Assembly (NCBI RefSeq): GCF_011174705.1
Contig: NZ_JAANIJ010000002.1
Coordinates: forward strand, 1 to 64,000
Origin: Tessaracoccus coleopterorum
Lineage (GTDB): Bacteria > Actinomycetota > Actinomycetes > Propionibacteriales > Propionibacteriaceae
Direction of reading: 5' to 3'
Length of the DNA: 64,000 bases
Shown here piece by piece: positions 1 to 9,737 of this stretch. A program made the position numbers and the translations under genes. Under the pieces are notes generated by a model. The model was not told the origin of the DNA and did not search any database. It saw nothing but the letters and a program-made list of their open reading frames with translations. Position 1 is the first letter of the stretch. Every line of letters starts with the position of its first letter.

Positions 1-45
1 ACGGTTGTCCACGCTCCTGGTCGATCCATCCAGGAAGGTTGGGAC

Positions 46-75
46 ATGTTCTTCAGGGCTCGGGCCAGCCTGTAA
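46..75 (+). CDS. Nine-codon leader peptide MFFRARASL, probable macrolide-sensing attenuator peptide
   Basis: A nine-codon ORF, MFFRARASL, starts at ATG 46 behind a good Shine-Dalgarno (AGGAAGG at 32-38, 7-nt spacing) and stops at 73-75. A GC-rich hairpin and then an MFS gene start follow. The peptide holds Arg-Ala-Arg, a '+X+' pattern known to stall macrolide-bound ribosomes in several resistance leaders. The layout of leader, hairpin and resistance-type gene suggests translational or transcriptional attenuation. The ORF, SD and hairpin are seen directly; inducibility by macrolides is inferred. Confidence 0.55.
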   Translation: MFFRARASL

Positions 76-87
76 GTGGCGAGTAAC

Positions 88-116
88 AGGACCGCGCTGG
101 AACGTCGCGCGGTCCT
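88..116 (+). terminator. Hairpin terminator / attenuator between leader peptide and MFS gene
   Basis: A perfect 10-bp inverted repeat (AGGACCGCGC at 88-97, complement at 107-116) encloses a 9-nt loop and is followed by TTTGTT. It lies between the leader peptide stop and the MFS start, where an attenuator would sit. It could instead be the terminator of an upstream gene outside the window. Confidence 0.55.
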
Positions 117-156
117 TTGTTCTGCCCACTCGCCCGCTCATTCCTGAGGGAAGTTC

Positions 157-574
157 ATGTCTTCTACCGATTCCTCTTCTTCTCTGCGATCCTCGCTACC
201 ACGGCCCAGGTGGCCATTGCTATTGTCCAATGCCTTGGATGCCGCTGGGCGTCGGGGTGTCGACTTCGTAACTGATGTCTTGGCGGTACTGGTTCTTGGA
301 GCCAGTGCTGCGCAGATGGGTTTGCTCAACGCCATCGGAACACTGGCATTCCTCGTGCTGGGGATCCCGATTGGGGTCCTGGTCGACCGCTCGCCCACGG
401 TGCGGCTGCTCGCTGGCTCTGGCCTGGTCCGAGCAATGCTGCTGGCGACGGTGATCACTGCCCTGGCACTGGACTCGCTGACCATGGTCCACTTGTACCT
501 GGTCGCTGGGTTAGTCGGCACCACTACGGTCGTCACCGAGACCACACAGACTGCCATTGCCCTCGAGTCGCCGG
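157..574 (+). pseudogene. N-terminal fragment of an MFS efflux transporter (drug or macrolide exporter type)
   Basis: About 139 residues read as the first four or so membrane segments of a major facilitator exporter, including the loop 2-3 signature GIPIGVLVDRS and a TETTQTA stretch typical of this class. ATG 157 follows a purine-rich GAGGGAAG. After about 574 the homology stops and the frame runs into unrelated sequence leading to a response regulator, so the transporter lacks roughly two thirds of its length and should not function. The upstream leader with a +X+ motif suggests that the intact ancestor exported a macrolide-like drug. Family assignment is firm, substrate is not. Confidence 0.6.
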
Positions 575-750
575 ACAGGACGCGGTGGCCGCCCTGGAGA
601 TGCTCGATCCTCCACGCGATGAGTTCCCGCCTCGCCCCGACGAGACCTGTCACTATTACGAGGCGGAAATCAGCTTCTTCGAACGAGTCGACGTCCACGT
701 CGTCTGCTTCGCCTCCGACCAGGTCAGCAGGATCGGAACGGTTCCCGCGC

Positions 751-1427
751 CATGACCCGGAGGATCGCACCGACACCCCGCCGATCCGTGTCCTGATCGC
801 GGATGACGACCAGCTCGTCCGCACCGGCGTCGCCGCTATTCTCGCCTCCGCCACTGACCTTGACATCACCGCCCTCGCCAGCAACGGCCACGAGGCCGTC
901 GACGCCGCGGCAACACACCGCGTTGACGTCGCACTGCTGGATATCCAGATGCCACGACTCGACGGCATCGGAGCTCTCCGTGAGATCCGGCACCGACTGC
1001 CCGAGCTTCCGATCGCCATGCTCACCACCTTTTCCGACGACCATCTCATCGCCGATGCGATCAACGCCGGCGCCCTCGGTTTCCTCCTCAAGTCCGACGA
1101 ACCTCAGCAACTCATTGCCGGCGTCAGGGCCTCGCGCACGGCGGAGGCGCGTTCTCCCCTCGAGTCGCCCGCTGGCTCGCCGCCGAGCAACGAGCGGGCC
1201 ACCGCACCCGAACCGCGCGAGACGAACTCACTGCCCTGCTCACCGAGCGCCAGATCGAGCTCCTCACCCACATCGCTCGCGGACTCTCCAACGCCCAGAT
1301 CGGCAGGGCCATGCATCTGTCCGAAGGCACCGTCAAGCAATACGTCTCCCAGCTCTTCAACACCCTCGGCATCGACAACCGTGTCCACGCCGCCATCACC
1401 GCCTACCGACATGGACTCATCACCTGA
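751..1427 (+). pseudogene. NarL/LuxR-type two-component response regulator, frameshifted
   Basis: A receiver domain starts near IRVLIADDDQ, with acidic pocket residues, a phospho-acceptor Asp in ALLDIQMPRLDG and the conserved Lys in GFLLKSDEP. Around 1130-1210 the frame is lost. The C-terminal LuxR helix-turn-helix continues in another frame as LTERQIELLTHIARGLSNAQ and ends at TGA 1425-1427. ATG 751 is the likeliest start but is also one base out of frame. With two indels repaired it would be a normal NarL-family regulator of about 220 residues. No partner histidine kinase is present; sequence between 575 and 750 belongs to no recognised gene. Confidence 0.65.
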
Positions 1428-1779
1428 AGCCGACCCTGACCACACTAATGGTGGGTAGTGGCGCACTCGAGAGCATGGTCATCGTCGGCATCTAGATGGC
1501 GGTCGTCTACAGCGGCGCAATCTTTTAACCAAAGTGGACAGCGCGTCCGCGATCAGTCCCCGCTCCCCTGATCGTCGAAGGCAGTAGCGTCGTGACGGTT
1601 TCGATGCGCGTGATGATCGCGAGGGATGGCTACAAGCACCTCCTGCGCACGGTCGCGGCCAAGGACGACGACCGCGAGCCAACCCCGTAGGGCCGGCAAA
1701 GTAGTTGCGTTTCGATCGGGTAGTTTCTGCGGTTCCCAGATTACGGGCTTAAGGGTCGTTCGTGCTGTCCGCACAGGCC
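1428..1779. other. No supportable gene
   Basis: About 350 bases between the response-regulator remnant and the NTF2-like gene. Short ORFs exist on both strands but none has a credible start, ribosome site or recognisable motif. It probably holds junction debris of the mosaic. Confidence 0.4.
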
Positions 1780-2085
1780 TCAGTCAACCTGCGTCTCGAT
1801 GCAGTAGCGTCGCAGTTCTGCGATCATCGCGGTCTTGGGGGTGCTGACGAAGCGGAACGCATGGCTGAAACGGACGCGCATTCCTCCAGCCTCGAGGTAG
1901 CCGTCGCAGGAAGCGCGTCGTCCGTGGGTGACGACAGAAATGACCTCCACCCGCTCGGGAGAACGGCGGGCGCACCTCTCGGGCTGCACTGGGCCGCTGT
2001 GTGTGGATTTCTCGATGAGCGTCCAGCTCATGTCATCGGCAAGCCACTCGGAGAGGGCCTCCAGCTCTCCCTTGGCCCGGTTCAC
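1780..2085 (-). CDS. Small NTF2-like (SnoaL-type) protein
   Basis: A 101-residue ORF with a pattern typical of small actinobacterial NTF2-fold proteins: an early amphipathic helix (GELEALSEWLADD), Trp-containing strand (MSWTLIEKS), then VISVVTHGRRASCDGYLE and a terminal strand pair RVRFSHAFRFVSTPKTAMIAELRRY. Such proteins are often enzyme-like or drug-binding with no fixed function. The reading frame continues upstream of the assumed ATG, so the start is uncertain and the N-terminus may have been lost. It lies just downstream of the tet efflux gene on the same strand, with a GyrI-like remnant between. Confidence 0.45.
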   Translation of the reverse strand: MNRAKGELEALSEWLADDMSWTLIEKSTHSGPVQPERCARRSPERVEVISVVTHGRRASCDGYLEAGGMRVRFSHAFRFVSTPKTAMIAELRRYCIETQVD

Positions 2086-2127
2086 AACGAAGTCTCCGTC
2101 AACGCACTTCCGTGAAGACTCATGGTG

Positions 2128-2300
2128 CTATGGCTCGATCCGATGCGCCCGGCCTTTCTCCGCGATCGGCACGCACATTTCGATGGGTCTATCAGGCTCC
2201 CAGCTGACCTGTCCTTGGTAGATGATGCCGAGTTTCCCGTGGCGCCGTCTCGCTAGTCGGCCATGGCGAAGCAGTGTCGCCGCCGTGTTGCTCCTGCTCA
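2128..2300 (-). pseudogene. GyrI-like effector-binding domain remnant
   Basis: An open minus-strand stretch ending in GKLGIIYQGQVSWEPDRPIE followed by MCVPIAEKGRAHRIEP and a stop resembles the C-terminal GyrI-like ligand-binding half of MerR or AraC family regulators (pattern Y-x-G-x-V followed by PIE-x-C-x-P). There is no start codon or DNA-binding domain, so it is a fragment. The stop falls shortly before the NTF2-like gene and the two might once have been one reading frame. Assignment rests on a short motif only. Confidence 0.35.
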
Positions 2301-2311
2301 CGTCTCACAAC

Positions 2312-3534
2312 TCACATCGAGTCGCCGCTCGCCCATGAGCCGAACTTCGGGGACGCTGCTGTACCACGCATGATGAGAATCACGCAGGGCACGTAGAGTG
2401 CTGCGGCGCAGAGCCAGAGGAAGCCGTCGGCGTTGATGTAAGTGAGCGCGAAGATCGTTGTGAAAGCGACCGGTCCGAAGATCGATGTGACGCTGTTGAT
2501 GCTGGCGAGCACACCCTGGAGGCGCCCTTGGTGCTGTTCATCGACGCGCTGGGAGAGAAGGGTTTGCAGAGCGGGGAGGCCGATGCCACCGATCCCCAGT
2601 GCCGCCAAGATAGGCGCCATGGAAAATGCGTCAGTGACAATCGCCAGGCCTACGAGACCCAAGGCGTCGGTAACACACCCGATGATGACTGTTTTTGCCT
2701 CACCGATCCACTCCACGATGCGGCCAGTAAGGAGGGCCTGCACGAGAACCTGTACGATCCCGAAGACGGACAGGGAGATTCCAACTTCGACGGGACTCCA
2801 GTCGAGGCGGTGTTCAGTAAACAGCACCCAGGTCGCACCTGGAGCCTGCCCAATGAATTGAACAAGGCCGAATGCGACTAATAGGAAGGTAATCCCAGGC
2901 ACCGCGCTGAGGCCGGGGCGACCACGATGCTGAGCGAGCGACGCAGAGCGCGCAGGGGAATCAGGACGGGTCTCGCGTAACAAGATAAAGGTGAGTGCCA
3001 GATTGCTCGCTGAGAGAAGAGCAGCGAGCAAAAACGGCAGATGTGGCGAGATGGCACCGAACAGTCCACCCATGGCTGGCCCGCGATCATTCCGCCGCCA
3101 TAGCAGGCACTGAGTAAACCGAAACGCTTGGCGCGCTGGTGGGGTGGCGTGATGTCGGCGATCACGGTGGCGGTGACCGCATTGGTCGCTCCGGTTATCC
3201 CAGCCACTGCACGGGCGATATAGAACACCGACAGAGCGGATGTCGTGGCGAGCACGAGATAGTCGACGGTCGCACCGGCCAGGGAAACAAGCAGCACCCG
3301 GCGGCGGCCGAATCGGTCCGACAGTGTTCCCAGTACGGGGGCAAAGATGAACTGCATTACCGCGTAGAGCGCGATCAGCACTCCGACGTTCAGCGGAACC
3401 GCATCAGCGGTGACCCCTGCCTCGTGTAGCAGTGCGGGGAGAATCGGCATCACCAGGCCCATGCCGGCGGCGTCGAGGCTAGCCGTGATGAGGACCGTGG
3501 CCAACGAGCCACGAGCGGAAGTGAGAGATGACAC
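2312..3534 (-). pseudogene. tet(33): Tetracycline efflux MFS antiporter of the Tet(33)/Tet(Z) type, one frameshift
   Basis: A 12-segment major facilitator antiporter exporting Mg-tetracycline complexes for protons. The N-terminal half contains the loop 2-3 motif GTLSDRFGRRRVLL and the TetA motif-C region AVAGITGATNAVTATVIAD; the C-terminal half begins MGGLFGAISPHLPF. The halves are in different frames. Inserting one G in the CCC at 3080-3082 (GGG on the coding strand) restores GMIAGPAMGGLFG. Start is placed at GTG 3534 (SSLTSARG), which leaves the operators upstream. The sequence fits the corynebacterial Tet(33) group known to travel with IS6100; Tet(Z) is the alternative. The deletion may be a sequencing artefact. 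Confidence 0.7.
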
Positions 3535-3535
3535 C

Positions 3536-3563
3536 TTATCAACGATAAAGTTATCGATGATAA
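3536..3563. promoter_or_regulatory. Tandem tet operators between tetA and tetR
   Basis: Two 13-bp dyads, TTATCAACGATAA (3536-3548) and TTATCGATGATAA (3551-3563), lie 2 bp apart in the divergent intergenic space. They match the shape of TetR operators, so TetR would repress both tetA and itself and release on tetracycline binding. The tetA GTG directly adjoins the left operator, leaving no room for a spaced Shine-Dalgarno; the tetA transcript may be nearly leaderless. Confidence 0.75.
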
Positions 3564-3572
3564 AGTGCAAGC

Positions 3573-4139
3573 ATGGCTCAGAAACAAGCGCGACTCGATC
3601 GTGCAGCAGTCTTGCGCGGTGCGAGGCATGTGCTCAATAACACGGGATCGACGGTTTCACCACGCGGGCGCTGGCTGCGCATCTGCGGGTGCAGCAGCCA
3701 GCGCTCTACTGGCACTTTCGGACAAAGGGCCACCTGCTCGGATCGCTCGCAGCTGATGTGCTTGATCGCGAACACCACGCCTCACTCCCAGAGTCAGGGA
3801 GCGCTGGGACGACTTTCTCCTGCGCAACGCGCGGAGCTTCCGGACAGCGCTTCTGGCAGTCCGGGATGGAGCACGGCTGCACGCAGAGTTTCACCGTCAA
3901 AAGAGTGACCAGATGCCAGCGGGCTCGGATGCCCCGAAAGTCAGATCGAGTTTCTCGTGTCCGAAGGATTCGCTGAGGTCTCTGCGGTCCGAGCTCTCAT
4001 GGCTATCAGCCGCTATACGGTCGGTTTCGTACTAGAAGAACAAACAGCGCTCGACAACGGATGTGAGCCTGTCGATCAAGACCTAGATTTCGAGTTCGGG
4101 TTAGTTGCAATGGTTGAAGGGCTGGCATCAAAGCGATGA
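3573..4139 (+). pseudogene. tetR: TetR repressor of the tetracycline efflux gene, three frameshifts
   Basis: A TetR-family repressor read in three pieces. MAQKQARLDRAAVLRGARHV starts the helix-turn-helix, which continues after a lost G in the GGG at 3644-3646 as FTTRALAAHLRVQQPALYWH, then FRTKGHLLGSLAADVLDREH. Two more one-base losses near 3800 and 3940 separate the ligand-binding part, which ends EFGLVAMVEGLASKR. Repaired length is about 190 residues, normal for TetR of this class. It is divergent from tetA across two operators. If the frameshifts are real, tetA would be derepressed; they may equally be sequencing errors. Confidence 0.7.
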
Positions 4140-4214
4140 GGGATGCTCGCGCTTTGGGTCTCTGCGTCAGTAAGGTCAATCCTTTCCCGCTCCCGCAGCA
4201 GCTCCTCCGCGATA

Positions 4215-4386
4215 CTGACGTTTTGCTCATGGCTACGGAGCTCACTAACGAGCAAATCAGGGACCGTATGCATGTCGCGTCGCGATCGCGGAACGGCACA
4301 TCAGCAGCATCTTCACCATGCTCGACCTTAACGAGCGCACAGGAAACAAGCGCGTCATCGCCGTCCTCGAGTACCTCAAGAACTAA
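4215..4386 (+). pseudogene. C-terminal LuxR helix-turn-helix remnant
   Basis: ATELTNEQIRDRMHVA and, one frame away, VAIAERHISSIFTMLDLNER followed by TGNKRVIAVLEYLKN and a TAA stop together make the DNA-binding domain of a NarL/LuxR-type response regulator with one base missing near 4280. No receiver domain precedes it; tetR ends only 75 bases upstream. It is a truncated relic, distinct from the regulator at 751-1427. Confidence 0.5.
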
Positions 4387-4486
4387 GCGTCGAGTGCGTG
4401 ACCGGCGCGATGACCATAGGTAACGGCGGTTTAGCATCGGTGCCGCATCTTGACACGACTCAATCCGCGACAGCTAACCTCCGCAT

Positions 4487-4685
4487 ATGGAGTTCGACGG
4501 AATGGAGATCCCCGACGATATCGAGGTCACGGTCTGGGGAGCAACGAGCACCGGCTCTGTAACGTCTGCCGCGCAGAATGCGACCCGAGCCGAGCGGCGC
4601 CGACGGGTACGGCGTGTGAATCGTCTACGTCTGCCGCGACCACGGAGTCCAATCCGTCGTGGACCCATTCGAGCATCTCCGTTGA
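4487..4685 (+). pseudogene. Small cysteine-pair protein upstream of traA, frame-broken
   Basis: Pieces in alternating frames read MEFDGMEIPDDIEVTVWG, NEHRLCNVCRAECDP, AERRRRVRRV and YVCRDHGVQSVVDPFEHLR with a TGA at 4683-4685. This would be a basic protein of about 65 residues with a C-x-x-C pair and a further Cys, suggesting zinc binding. It sits about 95 bases upstream of the traA GTG on the same strand, as small accessory genes often do next to relaxases. No family recognised. Two single-base losses are needed to join the pieces. Confidence 0.4.
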
Positions 4686-4779
4686 AGCGCGCTCTTCGCT
4701 ATCTCCCTGCATTGACGCAAACATCGCGCTCTCCGCCTTCCGAGGGTAGATCCCAAGATCTGCGGCGCACCTGCCCAGT

Positions 4780-7326
4780 GTGACGATCTCGATCAGGGTC
4801 ATGACCGCTGGGGACGGGTACCGGTACCTGCTGAACGCAGTTGTCGCTGGCGACGGGGATCGCGATGCGTCGTCAGCGCTGACAAGGTACTACCTTGAAG
4901 CAGGAACGCCTCCCGGCATCTGGCTCGGGCCGGCCTCCCAGGACTCGCCGGAGAGATCGCCGTCGGTGCCTCGGTGAGCGAGGAGCAGTTACGGCGCCTC
5001 ATGGGGCACGGGCAGGATCCGAACAGCGGCGAGCAACTGGGGCGTCCGTACCGAAAGTTTGCCACCGCGGGCGAGCGGACGCAGCGCCGCCTCGATCAGC
5101 TCCCGAAGTCCCTTACCGCAGGTGAGCGTACCGCGCAGCAAGCGCTGATCGAGGCGGAGGAAGCACAGAAGCCAACGAATGCGCCGGTCGCAGGGTTCGA
5201 TCTCACGTTCTCGGTCCCGAAGTCCGTCTCGACCCTCTGGGCAGTTGCCGACGGCGGCACGCAAGCACTCATTGCCCAAGCTCACCACGCAGCGATCCGA
5301 GACATGATCGCCCTACTCGAGCGCGACGTCGCGATGACCAGGGTCGGCGCGAAAGGGGCGCGTGGCGCCGTCGCGCAAGTCGACGTGCGGGGTGTGATTG
5401 CGACTGCCTACGATCATTACGATTCTCGGGCCGCGGATCCACAACTCCACACGCACATTGTCGTCGCCAACCGCGTGCAAGCAGCTCATGACGGGAAGTG
5501 GCGCACGCTCGATTCTCGCGCTATCCACGCCGCCGTCACCGGCCTATCGGAGCATTACAACGCGGTCCTCTCGGACCATCTCACTCAGATCCTCGGCGTC
5601 GGGTGGGAAGCCCGTGAGCGCGGTGCGGGGCGCTCCACGGCGTGGGAGATCGTTGGCGTGCCGCAGGAGCTGATGGACGAGTTCTCTTCCCGTACTCGCG
5701 ATATCGAGCAGGTCAAAGACCGGCTGGTCGACGACTACGTCTCGAAGCACGGAGGCAGCCGTCCCGAAGCTGGTGTGGCAGTTCCGGCAGCAGGCCACGC
5801 TCGAGACTCGGCCCCCGAAGCAGCAGCACTCTCTCAGCGATCTCACCTCCCAGTGGCGAGAACGCGCGACCGCGTTGCTGGGTGAGGACGCGCCAACCTG
5901 GGCGTCGGCACTGCTCGCCGGTAGTGAGCACGAACCGTTGCTGCGGGCAGACGATATCCCGTTGGAGGATCTCGAGGAGGTCGCCGAGGTCGTGGTGCAG
6001 CAGGTCGGTGACCGGCGAGCGACGTGGAAACGGTGGAACCTCCACGCGGAGGCCGTGCGACAGACGATGGCTCTCCGCTTCGCGTCCGCGAACGACCGGG
6101 ACGTCATCACCCAGCAGATCGTCGATGCCGCAGAACGGGTCTCGCTGCGCCTCACTCCGCCCGAGCTCGCGAAGAGCCCCTCGCTGTTTCGTCGCGCGGA
6201 CGGGTCGAGCGTGTTCCGACCCAAAGCCGGAACGGTGTTCTCCTCCGAGCAGGTGCTCGCGGCAGAAGACCGACTCCTTGGCGCGTCGAATGATCGGTCG
6301 GCGCCGACCGTACCGCTGGCATGGATCGAGGACGCTGCCAGAACGAAGAACCGCGACGGGCACACCCTGTCGGTGGACCAGGAGCAGGCGATCGCGAAGA
6401 TCGGCGTCTCCGGCCGCGTCCTCGACGTACTCGTCGGCCCCGCAGGGACTGGGAAGACCACAACGATGCGTGCCCTGCGCCGAGCCTGGGAGCGACGCTA
6501 CGGGCCAGGCTCGGTGACCGGGCTCGCGCCCTCGGCCGCTGCCGCCGACGTCCTCGCCGGGGATCTGGAGATCGGGACGGAGAACACGGCGAAGTGGCTG
6601 CATGAGCATCGCCTCGGGAAATGGAACCTCACGCGCGGACAGCTCGTCATCATCGACGAAGCCTCCTTGGGTGGCACGTTCGCGCTCGATGCCATCACCA
6701 GTCACGCCCAGCAGGTCGGCGCGAAAGTGCTGCTCGTGGGCGATTGGGCGCAACTCGCAGCGGTGGACGCGGGCGGCGCGTTCGGGATGCTCGTGCGTGA
6801 CCGCGGCGACGCCCCGGAACTGGTCGATGTGCGTCGCTTCCGAAACGACTGGGAGAAGCAGGCGTCCCTGCAGTTGCGGATCGGCGACACCGACGTCATC
6901 GATACCTACATTGCGCACCAGCGCGTCACGCCGGGCGGATATGACGAGATTCTCGAAGCCGCCTACCAAGCCTGGCGCACAGACCTCGCAGCGGGAAAGA
7001 GCACGGTGCTGATCGCGGAAACCCTCGACACGGTCTCTGCGCTCAACACCCGCGCCCGCACCGACCGAATCCTCCAGGGCGACGTCGCTGTGGACGGCGT
7101 CAAACTCCATGACGGCAACGAAGTTTCCCGCGGAGATCTCATCATCACCCGCGAGAACAATCGGCGCCTCTCGCTCGGGCGAAGCTGGGTGAAAAACGGC
7201 GACCGCTGGCACGTCGCCCATGCGAACGACGACGGATCCCTCACCGTGCGGCGGGCAGGATCGAAGCGGCGCACCACGATCACGCTGCCCGTGAGCTACG
7301 TCGCCGAGCACGTCGACCTCGGCTAG
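4780..7326 (+). pseudogene. traA: Conjugative relaxase TraA (MobF/TrwC family), 5' part, split by an integrated element
   Basis: The gene nicks oriT and unwinds the transferred strand. GTG 4780 gives TISIRVMTAGDGYRYLL, the usual beginning of actinobacterial TraA. Visible parts: catalytic Tyr region LTRYYLEAG, TrwC core with the HUH metal site in PQLHTHIVVANR, and an RecD-like helicase with Walker A VGPAGTGKTT, Walker B VIIDEAS and GDWAQL. Frameshifts occur near 4945 and 5760. The ORF ends artificially in TAG at 7324-7326, created by the inserted element, right after YVAEHVDLG. The missing C-terminal part resumes at 18328. Joined length is about 1,170 residues, normal for the family. Confidence 0.85.
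7316..7325. other. Left attachment core of the integrative element
   Basis: ACCTCGGCTA, shared with the right boundary. To its left is traA (codons for V-D), to its right element DNA GCCGAGGTTCCCC. Serine integrases exchange strands at a central dinucleotide within such a short identical core. Confidence 0.7.
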
Positions 7327-7482
7327 CCGAGGTTCCCCAAACACACTCACCTGTGAACGTGCGCGTGCGCGCGGTTCTATTCTACCGGTCGCCGTGAGGA
7401 CGCTCACGCGACCGACTCGTCATCGCGGGCCGAGAGACCACGAATCGCGAAAGTTGTGTCGTGCATGGTGGCTCTGGGGTGG

Positions 7483-8241
7483 CTACTCAGGTATCGCGTT
7501 CCAGATTCCGGCCCACTGCTCCGGTGTCAGGTCCCTCGGCAGTGCGCGTGTATCGACGCCGCACTGCCTCAGGAGTTGCCGGGCTCGGCCGGGGTCGATG
7601 TGGCTCGCGTTCGCGATGACACGGTCGAGGGTTCTGCCTCGGCCGGTGAATACCGCGCGTACGAACTGTTGGTACCGGGTGCGCTGCGAGCCGGGAATCA
7701 GCGGATCTTTGCGCCTGCTGATCTGGATGATGCCGCCATCGACGCTGGGGCGTGGTCGGAAACCCAGGAGGGAACCCGGCCGTGGAGGTCGAAGGTGAAC
7801 CAGGGCGCGGTTTGTGCGGTCAACATGGTGGAGCCACCGATCCCGCAGCGTTTGCGGGCGACCTCCCATTGCGTAAGGAGCACCGCCTGAGTCCAGGTGC
7901 CGACGCGGAGAAGTCGGCGCAGGATCGGGGTGGTGAGATGGAAGGGGATGTTCCCACGATCACGGGTGGTCGAGAGGGACGGTGAGCGCGTCGGCGTGAT
8001 TGATTTTCACATCCGGCAGCGCGCGGCGGAGGCCAGCGATCCGGTGCTCATCGAGGTCAATCGCGGTCACCGGCCTGCCGAGCTGGGCGAGAGGTCTCGT
8101 GAGTGCGCCGTCTCCAGCGCCAAGTTCGAGTATCGGCCCTTTCGTCGCGGTGACTAGAGCGGTGATCTTGCTGATTGTGGGTGTGTGGATGAGGAAGTTT
8201 TGGCCGAGTTCGTGGCGGCCACCGTGGGATGAACGAGGCAT
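7483..8241 (-). pseudogene. erm: Erm-family 23S rRNA adenine N6-dimethyltransferase, frameshifted
   Basis: Dimethylates A2058 of 23S rRNA and gives macrolide-lincosamide-streptogramin B resistance. ATG 8241 begins MPRSSHGGRHELGQNFL; the SAM site is LELGAGDGALTRPL and the substrate adenine motif is NIPFHLTTPILRRLL. After a lost G at 7953-7955 the frame resumes as QAVLLTQWEVARKRCG, and a second break near 7770 leads to GFRPRPSVDGGIIQISRR and the C-terminus ending WNAIPE. Repaired length is about 255 residues, typical of actinobacterial Erm; the subtype (X, 46, 50 or other) cannot be named by eye. SD GGAG lies 5-8 nt upstream. An IS sits 29 bases before the start. Confidence 0.75.
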
Positions 8242-8301
8242 GTTCGCGCTCCAAGAAAGAAAGGATGGAATGAACCGCACTGGGTCTGATGGAGACTCGT
8301 G

Positions 8302-9190
8302 CTATTTGATTCCGACCAGCTGTTTGCGGTCGGTTTGGCCAGCATAGAACGCCTGCTCGAACTCGGCGGGCGGGATGTCGCCGAGGTAGCCGTGGAGGCG
8401 CTGCGTGTTGTGCCAGTGCACCCAGCCCAGGGTTGCGAGTTCGAGGTCCTCCGCGGTCTTCCAGGGCCTGGTCGGGCGGGTCCGCGGACGAGTTCGGCCT
8501 TGTAGTAGCCGTTCACGGTCTCGGCGAGGGCGTTATCGTAGCTGTCGCCGACGGTCCCGATCGAGGGGTGGCGCCGATCTCGGCGAGCCGTTCGCCGTAG
8601 CGGATCGATGTGAATTGACTGCCCGCGTCGCTGTGACAGCGCAGGTCGTCGTGGTGGGTGCCGCGACCCCAGCGGGCCATCTCGATCGCGTCGAGGATCA
8701 TCTCGGTGCGCATGTGTGAAGCGCATCGCCAGCCGACGATCATCCGGGAGAACGCGTCGATGATGAAGCACACGTAGGCCACCCCGGCCCACGTCGCCAC
8801 GAACGTCAGATCGGTCACCCAGAGCCGGTTCGGTGCCGGCGCGGTGAACTCCCGCTGCACCAGGTCCGGGTGCCTGGGGGCGGCTGGATCGGCCTTGGTG
8901 GTCGTGACTCGCCTAGAACGCGTGGCGCCCTCGATACCGGCGGCACGCATCAACCGGCCGGTCTGGTCACGGCCGATGTCGATCCCGGCACGACGGGCGG
9001 CTTTCCACAGCTTGCGGACACCGTAGACGCGATAGTTGTCCTCCCACAGCCTCACCAGCTCCGGGACCAGGGCAGCGTCGCTTATCGACCGCGCCGACGG
9101 GACACGATCCCTGGCGGCGTAGTAGGTGCTCGGAGCCACCTGCAACACGCTGCAGATGGGCTCGACTCCGAGCGGGCGACCCTCAACCAT
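8302..9190 (-). pseudogene. IS3-family transposase OrfB (DDE integrase core), frameshifted
   Basis: OrfB carries the rve integrase fold: first Asp in RLWVTDLTFVATWAG, second Asp in RCHSDAGSQFTS, and the Glu region GDSYDNALAETVNGYYKAEL. The frame breaks at the run before SIGTVGDSYDN (one C missing near 8568) and again near 8475, after which LELATLGWVHWHNTQRLHGY and GDIPPAEFEQ follow, ending at TAG 8302-8304. Repaired length is about 295 residues. Transposition would require the indels to be artefacts. Confidence 0.75.
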
Positions 9191-9219
9191 GTCGTCCTTG
9201 TTCGCGTCGATGAATGCGA

Positions 9220-9564
9220 CTACTTCCGGTGTTGGCGGTCGAGCTCCGCCCCGAAGAAACTCGCTGCGCGCTTGAGTATTTCGTTGGCTCGGCGAAGCTC
9301 GCGGACCTCCTGCTCGAGCTCCCGCACGCGCCGGGCCTCGACGGTCGTCACGCCGGCGACGTGACCCTCATCGATGTCGGCCTGCTTGACCCACGACCGC
9401 ACCGACTCGACGCCGTATCCGAGTTGCGCCGCGACGCGCTGCACCGTCCCATGCTCGGTCCCCAGCTCGGCCCGCAACGTTCGCACCATCCGGACCGCGG
9501 CGGCCTTCTCCTCCGGCGAGTACCGACGCGTCGTCGGCTTCCCTGCTGTCTGCTCTTTCGGCAT
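9220..9564 (-). CDS. IS3-family transposase OrfA
   Basis: A protein of about 114 residues starting MPKEQTAGKPTTRRYSPEEK with the helix-turn-helix VQRVAAQLGYGVESVRSWVK and a C-terminal leucine-zipper-like helix VRELEQEVRELRRANEILKR typical of IS3 OrfA. It binds the terminal repeats. It ends just upstream of OrfB; the OrfAB fusion is normally made by programmed -1 frameshifting around 9190-9230. Confidence 0.85.
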   Translation of the reverse strand: MPKEQTAGKPTTRRYSPEEKAAAVRMVRTLRAELGTEHGTVQRVAAQLGYGVESVRSWVKQADIDEGHVAGVTTVEARRVRELEQEVRELRRANEILKRAASFFGAELDRQHRK

Positions 9565-9737
9565 AACCCCATCCTCGTTTCCAAGGTTAGGAGTCTCCAA
9601 CAAACTCAGTGCGGTTCAGAACGCCTCGGAAACAGGGCAGAGCGCAGACGGAGAAAATGGATGCGCAAAATCGCCGTTCCGAGACGCGAATGGTCTCTCG
9701 GATGGACGACGCGCGAAGCGTTCAGCGAGGCGCGCCG

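Larger units (their letters stand above)
8271..9618 (-). mobile_element. IS3-family insertion sequence in the erm leader
   Basis: A 1,348-bp element with 28-bp imperfect terminal repeats beginning TGAACCGCACTG (8271-8298 and 9591-9618) and a 3-bp target duplication GAA (8268-8270, 9619-9621). It encodes OrfA and a DDE OrfB in the usual overlapping arrangement. It separates the erm coding region from the erm leader peptide. Ends and duplication are seen directly. Confidence 0.9.

Noticed and set aside
5713..7407. Long minus-strand open frame (about 560 codons) opposite traA
   Set aside because: It mirrors the traA codon pattern in high-GC DNA, has no motif and lies exactly antisense to well-supported helicase motifs.
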